This document shows positions 59,715-64,000 of a stretch of 64,000 nucleotides of DNA, in pieces. Positions within the stretch are counted from its first letter, which is position 1. Each line of letters opens with the position of its first letter. Source of the stretch: Diploscapter coronatus (taxonomy: Eukaryota; Nematoda; Chromadorea; Rhabditida; Rhabditidae); assembly GCA_964036155.1 (NCBI GenBank), contig OZ038422.1:39021201-39085200 (forward strand), read 5' to 3'. The position numbers were made by a program, and so were the translations under genes. Under the pieces are notes generated by a model. It made no database searches. It worked only from the letters and a program-made list of their open reading frames with translations, and had not been told where the DNA came from.

Positions 59715-62700
59715 TTAGCTTTTGTGGTGGGAGGAGTTGCCTCCCGTTCGTTTCTCGTAGGTCAATAGTTTGAATAGGAAATAGACTAGGGATAGGTTGA
59801 TGGCAGCTAACAATAGGGGAACTTTCCAACGCAGTAGCCAGGCCTGAAAATTTCAGGTCATAGAGTTTGATAATTTTCTATATTTTAAGGATGCCTAATA
59901 CCCCTTATGCTCATATAAAATGAAACCCGAGGTATTTTTCAGCAAGTTTATCGACTTCTTGGCGGAACTAGGATCATAACTTTGATAATTTTGAATTTTG
60001 ATATTTTTCAAGAAATTCCTGGATCTCTTGAAAACCAGGTCTTCGTTTTTCCAAGCTTATATATATTTTTAAAACTCACCCTCAATCCCGGATGGAATAG
60101 ATATCGAAGTGGATTCGCCCGTAGCAGCTCCTGTTCTTCCTGGTCGCGAAGCACTTCCTGCCGTCGTTGAGATGCTAATCGAGCCGCCTCTTCTCGACGA
60201 AGTCGCACCTAAAATATTATTCAAATTCAGACTGATCAGGTGTTTTTGCATAGGAAAAATGTATAGCTTCAAATTTTTGGTCAGACTTAGAATGGTTGCA
60301 GCCTTTTCTCTATCCAGAATTCTCTTTATCTTGTTGATCCATAAAGTATACTTCGTTAAAAAGGTGATGAAGATCAAACATCTTCTCGAGAGAATTAATG
60401 AATTTTATTTCTTACTCCTCCAGTTTCCAGCTCAGCCAAATTCGGAAGACTTCCCATGTTCTCTTGACTTTCTGGGCTCGATGAGGGGTCGACTTTCCTG
60501 TCGCGAGAAGACGCTAGCGTCGATCGGCGATTCAACATCTGAATTTCCAAAATGGTTGATTTTTTAACATTATTATCGATTTTCCAAGATTATCGACTTT
60601 TCTTTGATTATAGAACGCTCATGTTCGAAATCCCACTCGAAACGAATATTGCATCATCATGTCTTTGGCAGCCCGACTTTACAACAGAAAGAAAAAGAAA
60701 GGAAGGAAGGAAAGGCACACTTCTCTCAAAGCCGCTTTTTCTTTGCACTCTTTAGAAATCGTGAATTTCAACCCAGAAATTTACAGGGGGTAAAAAGAGA
60801 TTAGCGTAAGACTCACCGAAGATGGGTCGTTAACGTCGTTTTGTCGCATCAGAGACGGTCGATTTCTCCTTAGCCGGGGCTGGCCCGATTCTGTTATCAC
60901 GTACTGATCGTAGTGATCATCACTGAAATTTAACCTTTATCAATGATAAAAAAGATCTTACATTCTTTATATATTTACACAGAGAAAGAAGAAAAAATGA
61001 GTTTTTTCTCATTTTACAGTTAGCGAGATTTTTCTCCTACTTTTCATCGGGTATTTTGATTGAGGCTATTTGAAAACCTCAAGCCCTCAAGCCATACGAA
61101 ATATGGCGAGAGGGATGGTAGGGGAAAACGATTTTTTCTCACATTATTTCGCATAGCTTGAGGTTTCCAAGTTGCCTTTTGATTGGTGGTGATATAATTT
61201 TGTTGAAATTCCAACCTGAGCGAGAACCTGGACGAGCTCTGCTGTTGTTGATTCCTTAGGTTGGCCTGCAGTCCTGACTGATTGGCGCTTGCCTGCGAGA
61301 GATCTCCTGCTTGAGAAGTCGAGGGTCCGAGACTCGTCGCGGAAGTCTCCATCTGCTGGGATTGAGACATCGATTCCGTCATCATCGAGTCACCCATCTG
61401 GCCGCCGTCACCAACCTGGTAGGGCTGAACAATTGTATGCTAATTTTGAGATTTTTTTTTTTGAAAAATCTAGAGCATTTTTAAAAATCACTCTTTCAAT
61501 TGCACGAACTTTCAAAAGATCAAATCTTCGAATTTCTTATTAAGAAAAGTAGAGAAGTCTCTAGGTGTTATCCCAATTTTCAAGTGAAGAATGATAAAAA
61601 TCTAGAAATTGTCGAAATGTTCGAATTTTACCTGTTGCCCGATAGGCTGTCCCTGCGCATTGACCATATGGGGTTGTGGTGCATTGCTCGTGCCGGCCTG
61701 TTGCGAATAGACATCTCCAGAATAGAACTGAGGCTGTCCGCCCTGTTGCTGTTGAGCTGTCAACATTTGTTGTTGCTGAGCGAGAAATTGCTGCTGTTGT
61801 TGAAGCTGAATTCAAAATCATTGGTAAAAAGATTGGGGCTTAGAAGAAAGAAACAAACATATCCATTAAAGACCTATTATCTTTCAAATATCGACATAAA
61901 TTTGTTCACAGTATACAATCCTTGATGATTATTCTTTTGTTCCAATGAAAATATGGGAAATAAATCATCCTTCTAAATGTTTTTTTTGCAACCATAAAAA
62001 TTTTAAGAAGAAAATTGATCTATTTTGATATTCATGAAATTTGACCTGCTGCAACTGAGCCGGTGTGTAGATCTGCTGTTGCGGATTGTAGCCACCGATC
62101 GGTGTCTGTGACTGTTGCAGACTGACTGGAGGAGGCTGCATCGACTGGGGATTGCCGCCAATTGCGTCCAGGCCTTGTTGCTGCAGGTGAGGAGGCAGAT
62201 TGAAACTAAACAAATTAAACCTCTTTCTTTCTTTTTTATTTCTAACATTCCAAAAGTTAGACTAATTGGTAAGAAAGGTATATTTCCCTTTCCAAATTTT
62301 TCATAACAGAAAGGAGTGTTTTACTTTGATCTTCGTGAAGATAAATAGATAAGGAATTTGCGTCTTTTCAGGATTCATTGAATTAATGAATTTCAAGAAA
62401 AAATCTCCTTACTTGACATGATTTCCCATCTGATTGTGTCCGACGTGGTTGCTCATGATTGGCGTGTTGCCTTGGTGCATGGGTGTGTTGCCCTGTGCCT
62501 GCATGACGGCCACATTCGGGGCGACCATAGGTCCGCCTGCGCCAATTTGCGAGGGCGCTACGCCAATCGGAGTCATGAAGGCAGATGGGTCGGTGAGGTC
62601 CACGGAGAGGTTCTAAAAAATTGTATAATAAAATTTCATGGTTTTTTTTTTTAAATATTATATTGAAAAATGCACCTATCACACCTATCCTCTTGTAGTT

Positions 62701-63913
62701 ATCACCCTATTTTCCTAGAAATAGTATGGAGAAGAGAGATACAGAGGGTGATAACTACAACGGGCCCATTTTCAGAGGAAGTTAATTACAAATTAGCGTA
62801 CCTGTTCGAAAGAGGCCTGCTTAGAGTGAGTCTGGGATAGATGTCTGGAGTAGCTGAGCGGGTCTGACAGATCAGTGCCGAAGGACTCGCCACCGTGCGT
62901 CTCCCTCAACTGCCTTCGCAATGTCTCGGTTCCTAGAAAAAACGCTTGTCAATTGTTTCGTCGCGAAAGTTCAAAGGATCAATTTCAAGGCTTAAAAACT
63001 ACAATATTGGCCATAAAGTTCACAAATCTCACTGTACACATTTTGAGATAAATGAATGTTAGCGTTAATTTTGTCGAAGTTAGGAAAAATAAAATAAAAA
63101 CGAATTTCCTACCAGGCTGCTTGAAGGACGGATCGAATTGTTTGGCGCAAAGTCGTGCCTGAATGGCGTCGTCCCTGGCCTGCGTCGCGACGTAGCCAGC
63201 TCGCTCGGCTCGTTCGTCGGCTGTCGAGGTTCGGGAAGCGGCGATATCCGCCTGAAATGTTTTTTTTTCAAAAATATCAAAACTAGATAAAATTGTTCCA
63301 AATAAATATTTTTCAAGGAAAAGGTCAGTTTTCAGGAAAATTTGATTAGTTTTTCGCCACAAATAGGTGATTTTTTTTTAGAAAATTCTAATTCTCCCTA
63401 CCTTCTGTTGTGCGATACTAGCAGCCCTGGTAGCAGCTTCAATAGCGCCCTCAACTCGTTCCTTCAGCTTGCCACTCCTCACGAACAACACTCCTTTCCT
63501 CCTAGCAGAGACGACCAGCACATTGTTCTTGTACTTGCCCTCTTCCCGAGTTCCATCTCTGAGCGTCGTCACCCCATATCCATTTTTGGCGTTGTTGGCC
63601 CATTCACCCTGAAACTCACAATTCTTGTCTATATTGTTTATATTCATTTTCATTCTAAATCAGTTGATTTGATAAGTTTGGCTCCATTGCAAATGCTGGC
63701 AATCCTATCACATTTTTTACAAAAAAGTATTGTTATCTTATACAATAAAAGCGGGTCTTCATGACGATAATGTTCGGGATTTTTGATGGCACGTTACAAG
63801 TGTACCTGATATCTCAATCCATCACTTCGCTCGCAGATTCCGAACCCGCTTCGGGCGTCGTTTTTCCACTCTCCGCTGTACACTTCGGATACATGGTCGT
63901 CCACGACTTCTTC
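59715..63913 (-). CDS. jph-1: Junctophilin, N terminus outside window
   Basis: Twelve exons are visible: 63913-63806, 63608-63402, 63251-63113, 62932-62802, 62612-62413, 62205-62046, 61805-61632, 61424-61216, 60922-60817, 60538-60416, 60208-60080, 59843-59715. They begin in the last MORN repeats ([40 protein letters not shown]) and pass through the joining helix ([36 protein letters not shown]). A long Q/P/N-rich divergent region and a basic helix ([20 protein letters not shown]) follow, ending in one membrane helix ([18 protein letters not shown]) and a short lumenal tail. Junctophilins tether plasma membrane (MORN side) to ER/SR (C-terminal anchor) at excitable-cell contact sites that couple voltage-gated and ryanodine channels. 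All visible splice junctions are in phase. Earlier MORN repeats lie beyond 64000. Confidence 0.94.
61064..61178. repeat. MITE-like element, family A copy 4
   Basis: ggctatttgaaaacctcaag and gcttgaggtttccaagttgcc inverted ends; about 38 bp inside a junctophilin intron from the donor of 61424-61216. One arm carries an 8-bp internal duplication (ctcaagcc twice). Confidence 0.75.
62692..62765. repeat. MITE-like element, family B copy 3
   Basis: cttgtagttatcaccctat and gagggtgataactacaacg are near-perfect inverted ends, in a junctophilin intron. Confidence 0.7.
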
Positions 63914-64000
63914 CTGTAAATATTTCATAAATTTGGATCTTTGCTTGCTTTTCAGTTTAGATTTCAATGATACTGTTCTTTAACCCAGATACTAAGAAAG

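Overview
The window is nuclear DNA from a nematode. The strongest marker is a complete 5S rRNA gene (about 16127-16245) that closely resembles, from memory, the Caenorhabditis 5S. Other support: AT-rich non-coding DNA, short GT-AG introns ending in TTTTCAG-like acceptors, acceptors placed a few bases upstream of start codons (as in spliced-leader trans-splicing), and nematode-type gene families including a glutamate-gated chloride channel. I cannot name the genus. I built gene models by hand from splice sites and checked that exon phases join and that complete coding lengths divide by three.

Layout. 222-3518 (+): 3' part of an SLC4 bicarbonate transporter. 5048-11868 (+): a kelch remnant followed by an unusual gene whose 32 exons read through as one frame, giving an Hsp70 nucleotide-binding domain with no substrate-binding domain joined to three tandem kelch propellers. 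11869-23630: a gene-poor, repeat-rich graveyard holding a USP-like fragment, the 5S gene, an MFSD8-like transporter fragment with a TGA, and a VPS4-like ATPase that has lost its Walker A segment. 23631-40018 (-): a 20-exon KRIT1/kri-1 orthologue; one of its introns contains a complete six-exon gene on the opposite strand for a secreted, probably GPI-anchored Ly6/uPAR (LU) protein (29755-33660). 42173-46631 (-): a GluCl subunit with all expected landmarks. 46.7-50.9 kb: no gene seen. 51711-53362 (-): a small ER-targeted YccV/HspQ-like protein, about 350 bp downstream of 53718-55902 (-), the MAEA subunit of the GID/CTLH ubiquitin ligase; the two may form an operon. 56506-57649 (+): dynactin subunit 5, divergent from MAEA. 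58437-59228 (-): an unrecognised coding-like gene end. 59715 to beyond 64000 (-): junctophilin, with its N terminus outside the window.

Inverted-repeat (MITE-like) elements of several families are scattered through introns and intergenic DNA. The standout is the Hsp70-NBD/kelch fusion: all frames and splice phases stay intact over 1246 codons, so it looks like a real protein rather than debris, and I know of no described protein with this architecture.
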